Assembly: GCA_020226215.1 (NCBI GenBank) | Contig: CM035229.1 | Span: 85,391,343-85,455,342, forward strand | DNA length: 64,000 bases | Origin: Sindora glabra | Taxonomy: Eukaryota > Streptophyta > Magnoliopsida > Fabales > Fabaceae | Reading direction: 5' to 3' | In this document: piece after piece, positions 44,594-57,893 of the stretch | Layout of the letters: each line of letters opens with the position of its first letter | Numbering within the stretch: the stretch's first letter is position 1 | Made by a program: the position numbers and the translations under genes | The notes under the pieces: model-generated | What the model saw: the letters and a program-made list of their open reading frames with translations, nothing else | Databases searched by the model: none | What the model was told of the DNA's origin: nothing

Positions 44594-46199
44594 TGTTACG
44601 TGTGAAATGGTTATCAATTAGCGCAAGTGCACACTGTCGTAAGCAAGTAATAAAGTGATAAGAAAGTATCGTTCCCACGAGGATTGTTTCACTAAGTACC
44701 AAAATTAATAATCCTAACACTATTTGGCAAATCGATTAAGTTGGATTTGAAGCAATTAAATAAAGATGTATGCAGAAAATATTTAAAGTAAATATGAATG
44801 CAATGGAGTAAAGATAAATATGACTAAAAGACCTAGGGATCAGACTTCACTTAATAACTTCGGATTGAATCATCTATCTACACTAATCCAATTTTACTCC
44901 CTTGATTGATAGTCGAGTTTCCCTAAATTAATTACTAGCCTCTTCCAAGGTCAAGTAATTCTATAATTAATTGGAATTCACTATATTCCTATGTGAACTG
45001 CAACAACTAATCATGCATTAGGATTTATGGAACTCATTAAGACTACATAAACCATATGAATATATTCCTATTTCATATGCAATTTACGGTTTTAATTATA
45101 GGATCCACACACATGTATCTCCTTCCGGTCTCAACATGCATATTGAGTTCATTCCAAAGGTAGCTAATCAATCGAAAGCATTAAGAGCAATAATTAAAAC
45201 TCAATCTAGGAAATAAAATCAAAATTAGTTTCAATAGACTAGAATTCAATCCGTTATTATCAAGTTACGCCATCACCCTAGGAAGATAAAAAATTAGAAC
45301 ATAATGAAATTAAAAACAAACATAAAATAAAAATAACATCACATTCATAAAATATAATTACAAATGCATGAGAATAGAAAAGCTATCCATCCATTAGGAG
45401 GTAGAACCGTCCTTGTAGGAGGAGAACATAAGGATACAATTACAAATGCATGAAAATGAAAATAATTATCCATCCATTAGGAGGTAGAACCATCCTTGTA
45501 GGAGGCATACAAGAACTAAAAATTGCATGAACTAAACTACTATCTAAGGATGCATGAATGAATGATTCAATGCTTGCAAAATGCTCTCTCCAAGATGCCT
45601 TTTCTCAGCTGATCCCCTTGCTATTTATAGATGAATGGGTGCAAGAATTTCAACTTGCCAAGCCACTAATCTTGACTACTAGCCATAATCTTTGACCTCG
45701 GAGCAACCATATTTCAGCGTTTTTGCTAACTTTTGACACTTAAATCGGTGGATTCACGCATTTTAGTGTTCATCAAAGTTGTAGCCGTGGATCTAAGCTT
45801 TCAAATGGCGGCAGGAGCTCCTAACTTTGAAATTTCTAGCTCAAGTTATGATCAGATTGGTAGTCAAAGGTCAGATTCCGCCAGAACCACTGTTTTATCT
45901 TCCAAGCAGAATTTGAGATCCTTAGATCCCGAACTGGGCTTTTCTTTAAACATGAAAGTTTTAGGGCTTCTTCTTAGCTTTCCATCCATATAAAGAACAG
46001 CCCAATCGGACATCCAGAACTCCAGATATGGCCTAAAACCTGAAACAGTGTCAGATTACAGCATTATTTAAAATATTTGATTTCATTTCAAATTCAAGAT
46101 CCATTCACCAAATGCAACTAAATTTATTTAATTTAACAAGATAACATCCAAAAATGCATCATACAAGGGAAAATAAATATGTAAATATTTTACGTATCA
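44594..46199 (-). repeat. Gypsy element 5' LTR
   Basis: Near-identical to 37292-38894. Differences I count: a three-base total length change from single-base insertions (near 45348, 45549 and 45580) and substitutions near 45000, 45202, 45667 and 45793. It drives minus-strand transcription; I cannot fix the TATA box. Confidence 0.95.
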
Positions 46200-46201
46200 A
46201 A

Positions 46202-47970
46202 TGGTTTGAAATAGGAATCTTGGCAATGGTATTGAAGTTTGATGAGTAAATTATGTCTATTGGGCTTCACAAAAGAAGGTTAACTAACATATTTATTTCA
46301 AAATCAATGAGAGTAGCTTCATTTTCCTCATCTTATATATTTTTGATATTCTATTAGCAAGCAACAGTCTAACTTTGTTACATGATACTAAATAAATGTT
46401 ATTTAGAGCTTTTGACATGAAGGACCTTAGTGAGGCATCATTTATTTAAGGAATTCATATTCATAAGAATAGAACTCATAACTTATTTGATTGTCTTAAA
46501 AAGCTTACATTGATAGGATTCTTGAAAGATTTGAAATGCAAAATTGTAAAGTTGGAATGTTCCAATTGTAAAAGGTAATAAGTTTAGCAACAAATAGTGC
46601 CTAGCAAATGAGATAGAGAATCAGTTGATGCATAATATTCTTTGTACAAGTGTTGTAGGAAGTTTAATGTATGCTCAAGTTTGCACCAAACTAGATTTGA
46701 CTTTTGTGGTTAGTGTTCTTGGTAAGTATTTGTCTAACCCTAGAAGAGATCTTTGGTATGCTGCTAAGAAAGTCATAAGATACTTATAGAAAATCAAGAA
46801 TTATATACTTGTTTATAGAAAAGTTGATAACTTAGAAATAATTAGGTATTCAGACTCAAATTTTATTGAATGCTCTGATAATATGAAATCTACTTCAGAT
46901 TACATCTTCATAATGGTTAAAGGTGCTATATCTTGGAAAAGTATTAAGCAAACATTGATAGCTTTTTCTACCATGCAAATAGAATTTGTTACTTGTTACG
47001 TGTTGCTTTGTAAGTTGTTTAGTTAAAAATTTTCATTTCAAGGTTATAGATTGTTGATTATATTGCTAGACTATTGAAAATTTATTGTGACAATAATGTT
47101 ACAATTTTCTTCACCTAAAATAATAAAATTTCTAATGGATCTAAGCATTTGGAGTTGAAATACCTTATAATTAAAGATCTTGTGAAGAAAGGAGACATAA
47201 TGGTAGAGCACATTCATATAGATGATATGTAGGTAAATCCCATGACTAAAGGACTTAGATCTATAATTTTTCAAAAACAAGTTGAGAACATGGGAATTAT
47301 GGGTTCTTTTGATGCCTTTTGTTAGTAGGAGTTGTTTTTATTTTATAACTTTATTTTATGTAATTTTTGATATGTTCCTTTTCTTATGTCTTCACATATA
47401 CTTATTAGTACATTGATTATAAATTTATGTTATTTTGTTGATACATGCATTATTTAGTTATAATGTGCCAAGATTGTTATAATTTTTAGTGAGGGCTAAG
47501 ACTCAATATCGTCATTAGTCCCTGACCTTAATTATTTATCTTAAAATTGATACCATTTTAGGACTTACGAGATGACTTGGCTTCATATGTTGCTAGTTGA
47601 TTTCTCATACTATATGAATTTATTAGAGAAATAATCAAGGACTCACACAAAAGATAAGCATGATTTGATCACAATTTTAATATTATCTTTCATGCTACAC
47701 TATCACATCAATGATTAAGTGTATGTAGTTCATGATATTTTATAACCATGGGAGGTCATACATTAATAAAGAATGTAATTACCATCATGATTCGATATCG
47801 TTAGCTATATAAGTTTAATCAAATTTTTTGACATTTATCTTTAGGTTGGTGTATTTTTAAAATTATGATCATATGCATTTAAAATTAATCCTTAGCCCAA
47901 GTGTCATTTTTCAAAATAAAATATTTTATAAAATAAATTAATTATAATTAATGTTATTCAAGTGAGAGAA
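46202..47970 (+). pseudogene. Copia C: 3' half of reverse transcriptase, RNase H and tail
   Basis: Starts abruptly at GLKQESWQWYWKFDE (usual IYGLKQASxQWYLKF), the exact base after the gypsy LTR flank. It continues with the polymerase-site region (ILYIFDILLASN, the YVDD lost), SVVGSLMYAQVCT, VLGKYLSNPRRDLWYAAKKV, RNase H (YSDSNFIECSDN, ISWKSIKQTLIAFSTMQIEF) and the tail. Many stops. The expected 5' part is not on the other side of the gypsy element. The purine tract AGTGAGAGAA (47961-47970) ends the internal region. Confidence 0.82.
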
Positions 47971-48338
47971 TGTAAAATATTTTTAATAGATTACCATTAA
48001 TTGAATTTTTTATTTTATTTTATTTAAAATAGGCTTAGTTTGACTCTAAAGTTATAGTTTAAAGTTTAGTTTTTTGTAATCACTTTTATGAACTAAAGAT
48101 ATCTGATAAGTTAGTGTGTTTAGTAGCAAATGTAAATTTTTGACCTACTGAACTTTTGATAGGTAAGCCCAGTATGATTTTCTTATTTAATCAAGTTAGG
48201 TTCTCCTAGTTACTCTATACTCTAATCATAATTTAAACACTTTGTGAATTTTGGTACTTCATCAACTACAAACTCATAGAGAAAGTAGAGAAGATTAAAT
48301 CTTTATTTATTAATTAATTCATATTTCAATATGGTCAA
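47971..48338 (+). repeat. Copia C 3' LTR (probable)
   Basis: Begins TGTAAAATATTTTTAATAG right after the purine tract and probably ends at CAATATGGTCA. With no partner LTR in the window, the right end is a guess. Confidence 0.5.
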
Positions 48339-50835
48339 TACAAATACAATATTTATTTTTAAAATTATATATTTTATATTTTTAATTTATGTAAATTTTT
48401 ATCCTATATAAATAATTTTTGCTTACATATATATTTCATTTTTTAAAAATTATTCCGAAAATTATATTTAAAAATTATTTTTTCTTGTAAAATTTATTTT
48501 TAGCTTTAAACAAAATGAAATAGAGAAGTAATCAATGTTATATTTAAGGATATATTTCACTTAATTATAAAATTGATATTAAGAATTAGGTTTGACAACA
48601 ACTTAAGCTAACTTGTGAATAACTTACAATCTGATCCAAGTTTTAAGCTTTAACTTATGAGACAAATAAATAATATATGAGTCAAATTGTCTTACTCATA
48701 TTTTAATATTTTAAATGAGTCAGAATTAAGTTAATAAAAGCTCAGGCCATTTATATTATAGACACGCTTGATATATAAACATATAAAATAAGTATATATA
48801 GTATAAATAAACATATTATGATAGATATTTATTACTAATATATTATTTAAATAATTTTTTAAGTATTTTAAATATTATTTTAAGTAAATATATAAAAATA
48901 AATTAACAATGGTTGATAATTTTTAATTTGTGAATTTATTAGACGAGTGAAATTTAAATAGCAAGGATTAATAAATAATTTATTAAGTTTACCTATATAA
49001 GTCAAATAATTAAGTAAATAATTTTTACTTCAAGTTTTATTCATTCAAATAATTTATTCATTTTGCATTTAAAAATTAAATAATTAAGTAAATAACTTTA
49101 ACTTAATGTTTCTTTCTTTTAAATAATCTATTAACTTAACTTTTATAAATTAAATAATTAAGTAAGGTTCATTTTTTATTTATTATTTATAAATAAGATT
49201 TATGATTGTTTGTAAGTAAATTAATGAAGTTATAAGTATTAATTAAAAAAATAAAAAATCAAATCAATTCAACATTTAAAATATAGTTATGGTTGTATTG
49301 TGACTTTATATTTTTAGACATTGTCATTTATATTACATTAAATATGATTAAAATATATTAATAATAGTATAATAATATTAAATTTAACCATTTATAAATT
49401 TTTATTTAATATTGTTAAGTTGCTAAAAATATTCACTTTTGTAAATATTTTAATTTAATAAATTGTCAATAAAATATTCCATTATTATAGTTAATTTGAG
49501 TTTTTCATGAGCTCAATTTAAATCATACTTGAGCTAAAAAAAATGATTTAAATCAAGTATGAACCAAGTCTTGAGTCAAACAAATTTAAAGTGAGTTAAG
49601 TCTAAGCTAAAACTACTTCAATTTAACTTAGTTTATTGCTAGTTTTATCAAAAATCTAAAAAAGTAAGAAAATATTTAAAAATTATTTTTATTTTTTTAT
49701 TTTTAAGTTATACGTTTGGAATTACAATTTTTAAAAATAAATTATGAAGATAGTTCTTTGAAAAAAAATAAAACATTATTTTTTAAAACAATAAATAAAC
49801 AAAATGCTTAAATTAACAGGCTCAAACTAAACAGAATGGATAAGTTGGGTTGTGTATTCTTTGTAGTTTTAAGACGTCTGAAATCACACTAGCATTGCAT
49901 TGCATTTCGATGTTATAACTATTTGGATTTTGATACTAAGAGATAATTATGAGAGAGCAATGCTTACAAATGATTACGATCAAATCCATTTCTTACGGTG
50001 TTTTACATCTGATGTGCCAACCTCATGGAGGTCCTTGCCCGAATGTAGATTGTGGAATATATAATTAAATTTCATTTTTTTGTACTTGGGTTTTGTATTT
50101 AATTCAAAATTTATTGGAATTTTTATCTTGTAGAAAATACAAATAATCCTTTAAAATAAGTTCAATTATCACATAACTCTTTCAAGTCACAAAACTTATA
50201 GATTGTCTCACAAAACTTATAAAATGTCCCTTAAAGTTTTCAAAAACCTAAAAATATTTAAGTTTCAATTAAAAGAAATAAAAAAAAGAAAAGCCATTTA
50301 TGACTTTTTCTAACTGTTTTTTAGTATAATAAAGCTAAATAAATAATTAAAAATATACAAAAAAATATATATCTTACCTCCCCAAATGCAATTTAGTTGA
50401 ATTTCAATAATGATTTATTCAAACAGTTTGTCTTCAATTATGTTATAAACACATTAAAAAATCAATCCCACTATTAATAATTCACTTTGGAAGAAACATT
50501 ATTAAAAAATTAGCTCAATTCATGTTAAAAATAGTTTAAAATAGTTTTAAGTGATATTAAAGATGTATATGGGTTGAGTCATTAAATTTCAAGTTAGAAT
50601 TTTTATGCATAATTGTATAAAATATAATGGCCCAAATCTAATTCGAAAGTCTAGTTATTTTTATTTTTATTATTATTTTAAGTAAAAATAATTTTTATAT
50701 AAAAATATATATTAAAAAATAATAGAATATATAAATATATGAAATATTTTCACTTTTTGAAAACTTCAAGGGATTATTTATGATTTTTATGTGCTACTAA
50801 GGTTTATTTATATTTTTCTATAGCCTAATGACCCA
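48339..50835. other. AT-rich DNA without genes; possible old inverted-repeat element
   Basis: No coding signal. TTTGACAACAACTTAAGCTAACTTG at about 48590 and, on the minus strand near 49655, TTTGATAAAACTAGCAATAAACTAAGTT are loosely inverted and could be ends of a decayed DNA transposon of about 1.1 kb. The region 49480-49620 is rich in GAGTCAA/CTCAAGT motifs. Confidence 0.45.
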
Positions 50836-51545
50836 ATGCCAAGTGGCAAGGTTGTTAGAGGATGTGAAAGTTTTCTAAAAATATCTTTCTTAGCATTTCC
50901 ATCCATCAATTTCTCTTTAATCGTTTTCTCCTTTTCTCTAATATCCTCAGCAGGTCGTATGGATATGGTCACACTCTACGATGATGTCAACTTCATTTTT
51001 AATAATACTGGTGCTAGGAAGCATATTCCTTGTGTTGTTCTATAGATCTTAAGCTTACTGTCATTGATGAAGTAAGGATTGGTACTTATCACTTGGTCTT
51101 CCTCCTAAAGCAATTGATCAACATCAAAGAAAATGTTGTCAACAATTCTGCATTTGGCCATTATACCAGTAAGTAATGATACAAATATTATTGGGTGTGT
51201 GCCCTTTTAGTTAGGAAAGAGATTGTTGTTCCATGTTTGGATCGTATCAGAAAGCTAGTTGACAACTGCATTAGTCTTAAATATTGTTGGTGGAGGCACT
51301 AGATTTGGTCTTGGATCTCTTCTTTTGGAGAGATTATCTACTGATTTTGGGAAGAAATCCAAGCTTGGGCTCACTATATACCCATTTTCCTAAATGTCCA
51401 CATCTATTATTGAGCCCTACAACAGTGTTCTCTCTAATCACTCACTCTTGAAGTACATTGATGTAGCTATTCTTTTAGAAAATGAGACTATCTATGACAT
51501 TTGTAGGTCTTAAAGGACAAAGCTTTTGAATTTGCTTAGAAAAGA
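50836..51545 (+). pseudogene. Alpha-tubulin fragment, broken
   Basis: Across three frames the sequence follows plant alpha-tubulin from about residue 35 to 215: MPSGKVVRG, NTGARKHIPCVV, an INNC-like and HLAIIP segment, RIRKL-like remnants, then GGGTRFGLGSLLLERLSTDF (nucleotide-binding GGGTGSG loop, altered), GKKSKLGLTIYP, STSIIEPYNSVLSNHSLLK and DVAILLENETIYDIC. Many stops. The first and last parts of the gene are absent. An extra segment at about 50870-50970 with no tubulin match may be intron remains, so I cannot say whether it was a processed copy. In life it would form microtubules. Confidence 0.8.
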
Positions 51546-54500
51546 AGAAAGTACGGACAATTAACATTGGTTATCCTTATTAGGCATTTTCATCGGAGTA
51601 TTCCCTTACTGCAAAATATCCTCTGGTTTGAGTCAAAATTACTAAACAAAGGGTGAGCCTATCACTATAAATCCATTGAATCACTAGTGGTTTTAAGAAT
51701 TCTCCACGTGCTCTTGCATCAAATTTGTAATCTTTAGGGTGAGGTAATGATTTAATATTATTATACTAGCCACTTTGGTGGTTCTAGAGTTTAAAAAGTT
51801 AATATCAAAATTTAAGGAGATAAATATACAAAATTGATGTTACATGACCTCCTAAATAGATGGAACTTCTTGAATTAGTTATTATCAAGATTTAAAATAA
51901 TTACTTCTAGAGTCTATAATGGTTACTACTAAACTTAGTTTGTAAAATTGGTTACTCAGTTTATTAGTAGACAATATGCAAACTAAATTGGTCATTAATA
52001 GGCAGGTTATCATACATGCAAGATAGAGTAAATATAAATGCCCACTTTTTGTATTCAAATTTAATAATGTGATCTTCTATGATTACATTTGTTTAGGCAA
52101 CTTACATAGACTTGGTCTAAGCATGTATATTATAGCATTGGTTTACTCCACTGTCTACTTAATTCTAAATCTGAAGATTCCTTTCACTGATCTTTTTTCA
52201 AGAGTATGAAGGGCTAAAGACTAGTATCTCAAACTTGAAGCAGCATGATCACTTTACTCTCAGTTGCTTCCTGCAAGTATTTGAAGATTCCATGCATAGT
52301 ATCTCTTCCTTCCAGCTAATTAGAGACTTCTTCTTTCCTCTTAATGAAGCATTAGTTTTCTAAATCTATCACCACGTTCTATGGCCTTATTTTATTTTGA
52401 AAATTATGGCAGTAATTTATGTGCTTAATATTGCATGTATCTTGCATTTTTTGTCATGTCAACTTTCAAATTTATTGTAATAATAATTCAAAAGCAGCAG
52501 CCTCAATCAGTTATCTTGTCCAACTATTAATAAATTTGGAAAAAATTATCTTCATTGCTTAAAACATTTAGTTTCTACTAAAATCCTCATTCTAAAATGT
52601 TTTATGATGAAAGAGGCTTTCATACTAAATGTAGTGTGACTCTGGCATATGCATGGCATTTAAGAAAAATTTCACACTGTATATGTAAATTCATATGCCT
52701 CAAACATAGGCTTTGGTAAAATTTGTTTTATACTTGAATATGTACTATGAACAATTGATTCTAAAGCTACATTGGAAGGTATTTCATACTTGTCACTATC
52801 ACAATATGCTTGAAGCTTAATATTGGTAATTCTAACTCTAGTTAGAGATACAACTTATGATTATGTAGCAAAATAGCTGTATGAATGATTTGGGAAGGCT
52901 AAAGATTGTTCAGTTTTGCAAGAGGAAGAGATGCTCCAATGTTCCACTAATAGGGAAGAGATGATGAATTGGGGTTAAAAACTTGTTTTAACCGTTGGGA
53001 AAAGCTATCAGCCAAGTTGAGGACACAATTTAAAGTTCATCTAACAATTTATATTAGCACAATATTTTAAATTTAGAGTGCTAGCATTTAAAATCTTTCA
53101 CCTAAAGCAGTTTTCCCTTAGGTTACAAAATTAAAGATGATATGATATTATGAATATATATACATATGTACCAAAATTATATAGTATCCATATTATTGAT
53201 TTTATGTTGTGTTACCAAATATGAGAGCTTGGATCATACAATTTGGAATTGGAAGAAGGTAAATTGAATTCGTTTTATTGATTTCTGCTAGCTTCAAATT
53301 TTGGTGTAGATACTTTTTTAGAGTTAAAAATGAAATAGAGTTGCTTCTTTTTCTTTTGAAAGTGATCTAATTTGTCAAATGAATATGTTTCAATATATAC
53401 ATTTTCCACTGTTTTATATCTGTATCAATAGAATATCTATTTTCTAGTATCAACTCAATGTCTAAAAAGATTACAGGCAGTACAATTTTTTAAACTTTAA
53501 TTGGCTTGGGATAATAATTATGCACGAATCTACTTTGTTGCAAGCAGCACTAGTGCATTATGTAAAGGTTAATTGTTTTATAGGAATGCAAAATATAAAG
53601 CCTCTATTGCGAGGAGCCTTTGACTTAAGTTATACCTAATGTCCTGCGAAAGTTTTATGTCTTTTTCTACATCTAGGGTTTGATCTCTAATTGTATGTTT
53701 ATGTGTGTGTTCAACATTTTAAAAATATATATATATATATATAGAGCCTCGGTTCAATCATCATTCCCTAACAAAGCATGCTCATGATTCACATTTCATT
53801 CATTGTTGAATCATTAATACAATAATGAATGACACCTATTATGCGCATTTCAATGTCTCGAGAAGAATAATAGAAGAAAATACTATATTTATGTCAAAGA
53901 ATGTGATGGGATATAGACTATACAACACTAACATCAAACTTGAAGGGCTTTGATGAATCCTTTTTGAGAGTTCATTATGAAAGTGAAACAAAAATATTGG
54001 CTTCTAAGAATTAATTGAATGCTTTAGATTCAGTATTCTCAAAATCAATAAATAATTAAGCCTTAAAATAATCATTTTCTAAGCAGTGGTGAAGCTTAAG
54101 CTTTGATCCGTTAAAATATTTAGAATCATGCATTAACATTATGTAATTATGTGAAAAAAATTTGAAAAAAAAAATTATATAAATCATTTTACCTCCTTAG
54201 AGATTTATGTCATGATCCGCCATTATTTATAAGAGAGCTTACTCATACTTCACATTTCACTGGTAAATTTACTTGTCCATTTTAAGAGGAAGTATACAAT
54301 TCACAATAAAGCCCAACTCTGAAGGTTCAGTGCAGCAACTCCTAATGGAATGCTGCAGGTCTTTCACTTTCTCTGTCATGTCAACTTTAATGTTTACCGT
54401 GATAATAATCCTAGGATATCAAAACCCATCGTATATTATTCGTTTGATTTTTTATTTCCATCCCTTTTTCTCCACGTACAGTGTTGATGAACAAATTAAT

Positions 54501-57500
54501 GTTGATGCTTACAGACATACAAGTAAATGCTAGATTAGGCTTCTCCTTATCTAGCAAGAAAGCAATGAGAATTGCTTGAAGTGTCCTATTTGTCATTATA
54601 TATTATAACAGAGAGGTACCAAAAATAAAATGTGAAAGATGGGATGTGCAAATAGCAGCCTTTCTTGTTGATTAATACCTTGTATTAGAATTAGTTATTA
54701 AACTCAACTTACTGTTAATGGTTTGTGGTACATTGGAGAAAAAAACTGTGTAAGTTGAAAAAAGCAGTAATCAACTCGGCATTTTAGACTTGAATGCTGA
54801 GAACAAACAACAATCCTGCACAGCTTAAACAATTTCAGTGTTCTCTCTCTCATTTGTATCCAGACAAGCACTTGGTCCAGCAAATTTGTTGTCGACAAAC
54901 TCTAATGAAACGGCCAATGACACCATTCCATTGTACCGAACTTCTTTCCTGAAATACATATATTGTGCTGGACCATGGTTTCGTAGTGTATTCATGCTAG
55001 CAAGTTAGAAATTGAAAGCCAAGAAATGGAAATGCGGTTATAACAACCAGATTGTGAAATTGTATTCTGCATATTTGCAGGGCTATGTCCAGTGAACAGT
55101 CTCTTAGAATTTTGCATACTCTGCAGAGGACAGCCTGCAGGATGCACCAATATCAACTAGAAGGAACATGTTTCATCTCCTCCTATGTACAGCAATTTGG
55201 AGATTTCTTTCATGTTGTTCAAGCCAGGGAAATTCTAAGAAATCAAACACTTCCGTGGTTTAATGCAGCATAACAAGAAAATTTAGTTGCAGCATGCAAC
55301 AATAATCCACTGCTGCAAACATTCATTTTATGATAAATGTTTGTTTTTTTTCCTAAACTATCAAAAACTTATATTTTGTCTTCAATTGTTATGCTTTTCA
55401 TTTACTTAGTTTATCACTTGTTCAAATTTATCTTTTGCTTAACTTTGAAAAAAAAAAAAAAACTGAATATATTATTATTATTCAAACCTAACCTATCAAA
55501 ACTAAAAATATCCCGACGCAAGAGATGGTGCATTTGGTTACCAGTATTGAACTACTCGTAAAAAAATCTGCTGGTAGAGCAGCAAGTTGATATTTTTATT
55601 TTGATTTTGTTTTTTTGTAAATAAATTTTTTGGTTATAAGTATTACTATAGCTTCAATAATTGGGTTACGCTGGATTTAAGCATGGAAAATCAAAGTTAT
55701 TAACTTACTGCGTCTACCTTTTATATCTACTCTTTGGCTTCTAACTTCAATACCCCAGCAAGTTTGGAAAATGATTTTGGTCTCTGATCATATCTAATTT
55801 AGTTTGTTTCTATTGATTTTAACCTTGCTGCTGTGCTGCATGAAACAGATTGGTGGTTCATGGAGGGTCGGGCATCAGAACATGTCTGATCTGTGAAGGT
55901 TGCGAAAGAACCCAAGGATCAATCCTTGTCGTTCCACATTTCCCATGGCTAGGTACATTTAATAAGCCGTTGTTAGCATTTTCTCTATTTCTTCATAGAT
56001 AGGTTGGCTTGACATTTGTTCTTCCAATTCCAATAGAACCTTGAAAGGGGTAGTCTTCGGAATAGAATCTTTTTGAAGGAAGAAGATGGAAAAGGTAACA
56101 CCTTCTGCTGCCCATGAAAACTTGCCAGTTTCCCTAGTTATAGGTCACATGAAATTTTGATGCGAAGCAAAAATACATTCATCCAAAAGGAAACTTACCA
56201 GTTTCCCCTGAATGAAATGAAAGGTTGTCAATATTCTCTTTTATGGTGCAGAAGTTCTGTTTCATTGGATTTCATAACCACACCAATCTGGAGTCCCTTT
56301 TTCAGAAGAATTTGGTTTTTCTAGTATGAGTTTTGGTGGCATCTTATTAGGTTAATTCTTCTCAAGCATACAGTCCTTCTAAACTCAACTAAGTTCTGAA
56401 TATACACCACTTTTTAGGGCATTTTCCCATTTAAATCTAAGTTAGGAATCACATTTCTGTGCTAAGCTTCATTCTTTCCTTCGGGAATTTTCCTGCATTT
56501 ACTTGAACTTAAATTATCAGAAGTTTAAATCATATGTGTAGGAAAAAGACAAGAGGCGCTTTTGCTTAAAGGTTTATTTGACAGCATTTTTTAGGCTTAC
56601 CTTGCCAAGAACTTCAACTTGGCAGCTGGTGCTGAAGCAAATCTGGCCATCAATCCTGCGGGTAAGACTTTCAGCAACTTTATGAACAGTCTGATCGGTG
56701 GTGCAAAATTCCTTCCTTCGTTGTGCTTCAGATGTCTGCAAAAGTTTGTGAGCAGTTGTAGCTACGCGAGTTTACACTGCATCTTATGATCGTTCTTGTA
56801 GTACCACCCAATAATCCAAAGCCATCTATTTGCAATTGCAAGCTTTTGCAGAGATTGGATTTAGAAAGCAAGATATAATTCTTCTAGTGCTTAGAAAATA
56901 CATGCTTCACCCACACCTTGATGAATTTCTTAGATGAATTTGGTCATGATTCAATATTGGTCGCGCTTATTCTTTCATAAAAATCAATGCAAGTCTCAAG
57001 ATGATGGGGTGACCACTTCTTACAAGAAAATATATTTTGTACTTCCATGAAGCCTGAAGAGAAAATGCTATCCTGTTTCAACAACTACGGGGGCAGAAAT
57101 TGTTGATGTTCAGAATGACAATTTAACTCAAAGAATATGACCTATTCTATCAATGAAAGTGCTTCAATGTTTCAACATTCCCATCAAATTGGGCATCTGT
57201 CAATGGAAAGTAAATATCTGCTTCCAGTGTGAAACTGGTACGTGAATTCCTCTTTAAAAGTTTGCAGGTGATACAATTTCTTTGACTTCTACAAACCCGG
57301 AATAATAATGATTCACTGAGCCATAACGTTTGAATCAGTAGCACAAGCGCCTGATTTGAAGGTTGATTCTGAAAGTGACACAAAATATTGCTTCAAGAAT
57401 TGATCAAATGCTACAGCTTCATTGTTCTTGAAATCAGTATATGATTGAGACTCAAAACAATCATTCTGTAAAGGAATGACAGGTGAAAGAGTATAATGCA

Positions 57501-57893
57501 ATCAAACATAATTGGCTCCGAAAGCAATTGTTACAGTTTTCTTCAAATTATGCGCCTTTAGCACCTAAAATATGCAAATCACATAGCCAAAGTTACATAA
57601 TATGTACTTCAGCTTACTCTTCCAATTTTTTCCTCCCTAGATTTTTTTTAATAAAAAAAGAGTTTATTGGTTTTGTTTACTTCTGTTATATGTGTTTCCA
57701 TAATTCTAACATAGTTCTAAGATTTATATAATATGCTAATGCCTATAAATAACAGACTCTGCACTTCATATGCAATAAGAATCCTAAATACTAAGGGAGC
57801 TATTGTGTCATATTTGATACTCCCTCTGACTCGAATCCGGATTACTCAACATTTAACGTGGTGGTGTTCGGATACCAGATGATTTATATAAAA
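51546..57893. other. Non-coding remains of an NLR locus with repeated modules
   Basis: No intact ORF with a known domain. Several stretches have diverged copies elsewhere in the window: 52255-52520 resembles 62735-62945, 53960-54090 resembles 57360-57480, 55030-55110 resembles 63500-63600, 55470-55960 resembles 62055-62470, and 56395-56460 resembles 62485-62550. The copy at 55075 (TTCTGCATATTTGCAG) looks like an intron 3' end. I read this as intron and flank sequence of tandemly duplicated resistance genes. Confidence 0.55.

Larger units (their letters stand above)
37292..46199 (-). mobile_element. Athila/Tat-type gypsy retrotransposon, gag-only, with two cargo ORFs
   Basis: LTRs 37292-38894 and 44594-46199, a tRNA-Asp-type primer site (44571-44587) and a purine tract (38895-38910). 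Minus-strand order: 5' LTR, gag-protease (44467-42020), zinc-finger ORF (41870-41322), LOG-like ORF (40996-40319), a low-complexity 3' region, 3' LTR. There is no reverse transcriptase, RNase H or integrase, so it depends on another element, like the plant TR-GAG class. By eye the LTRs differ by about four substitutions and three 1-bp indels in 1.6 kb, so insertion was recent. No target duplication is visible: left flank AGTAC, right flank AATGG. The gag lineage is clear. The cargo is unusual. Confidence 0.92.

Noticed and set aside
54273..55561. Short ORFs of 60-86 residues as host genes
   Set aside because: No conserved domain, and the region has non-coding homologues elsewhere in the window. 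The DNA similarity does not follow codon structure.
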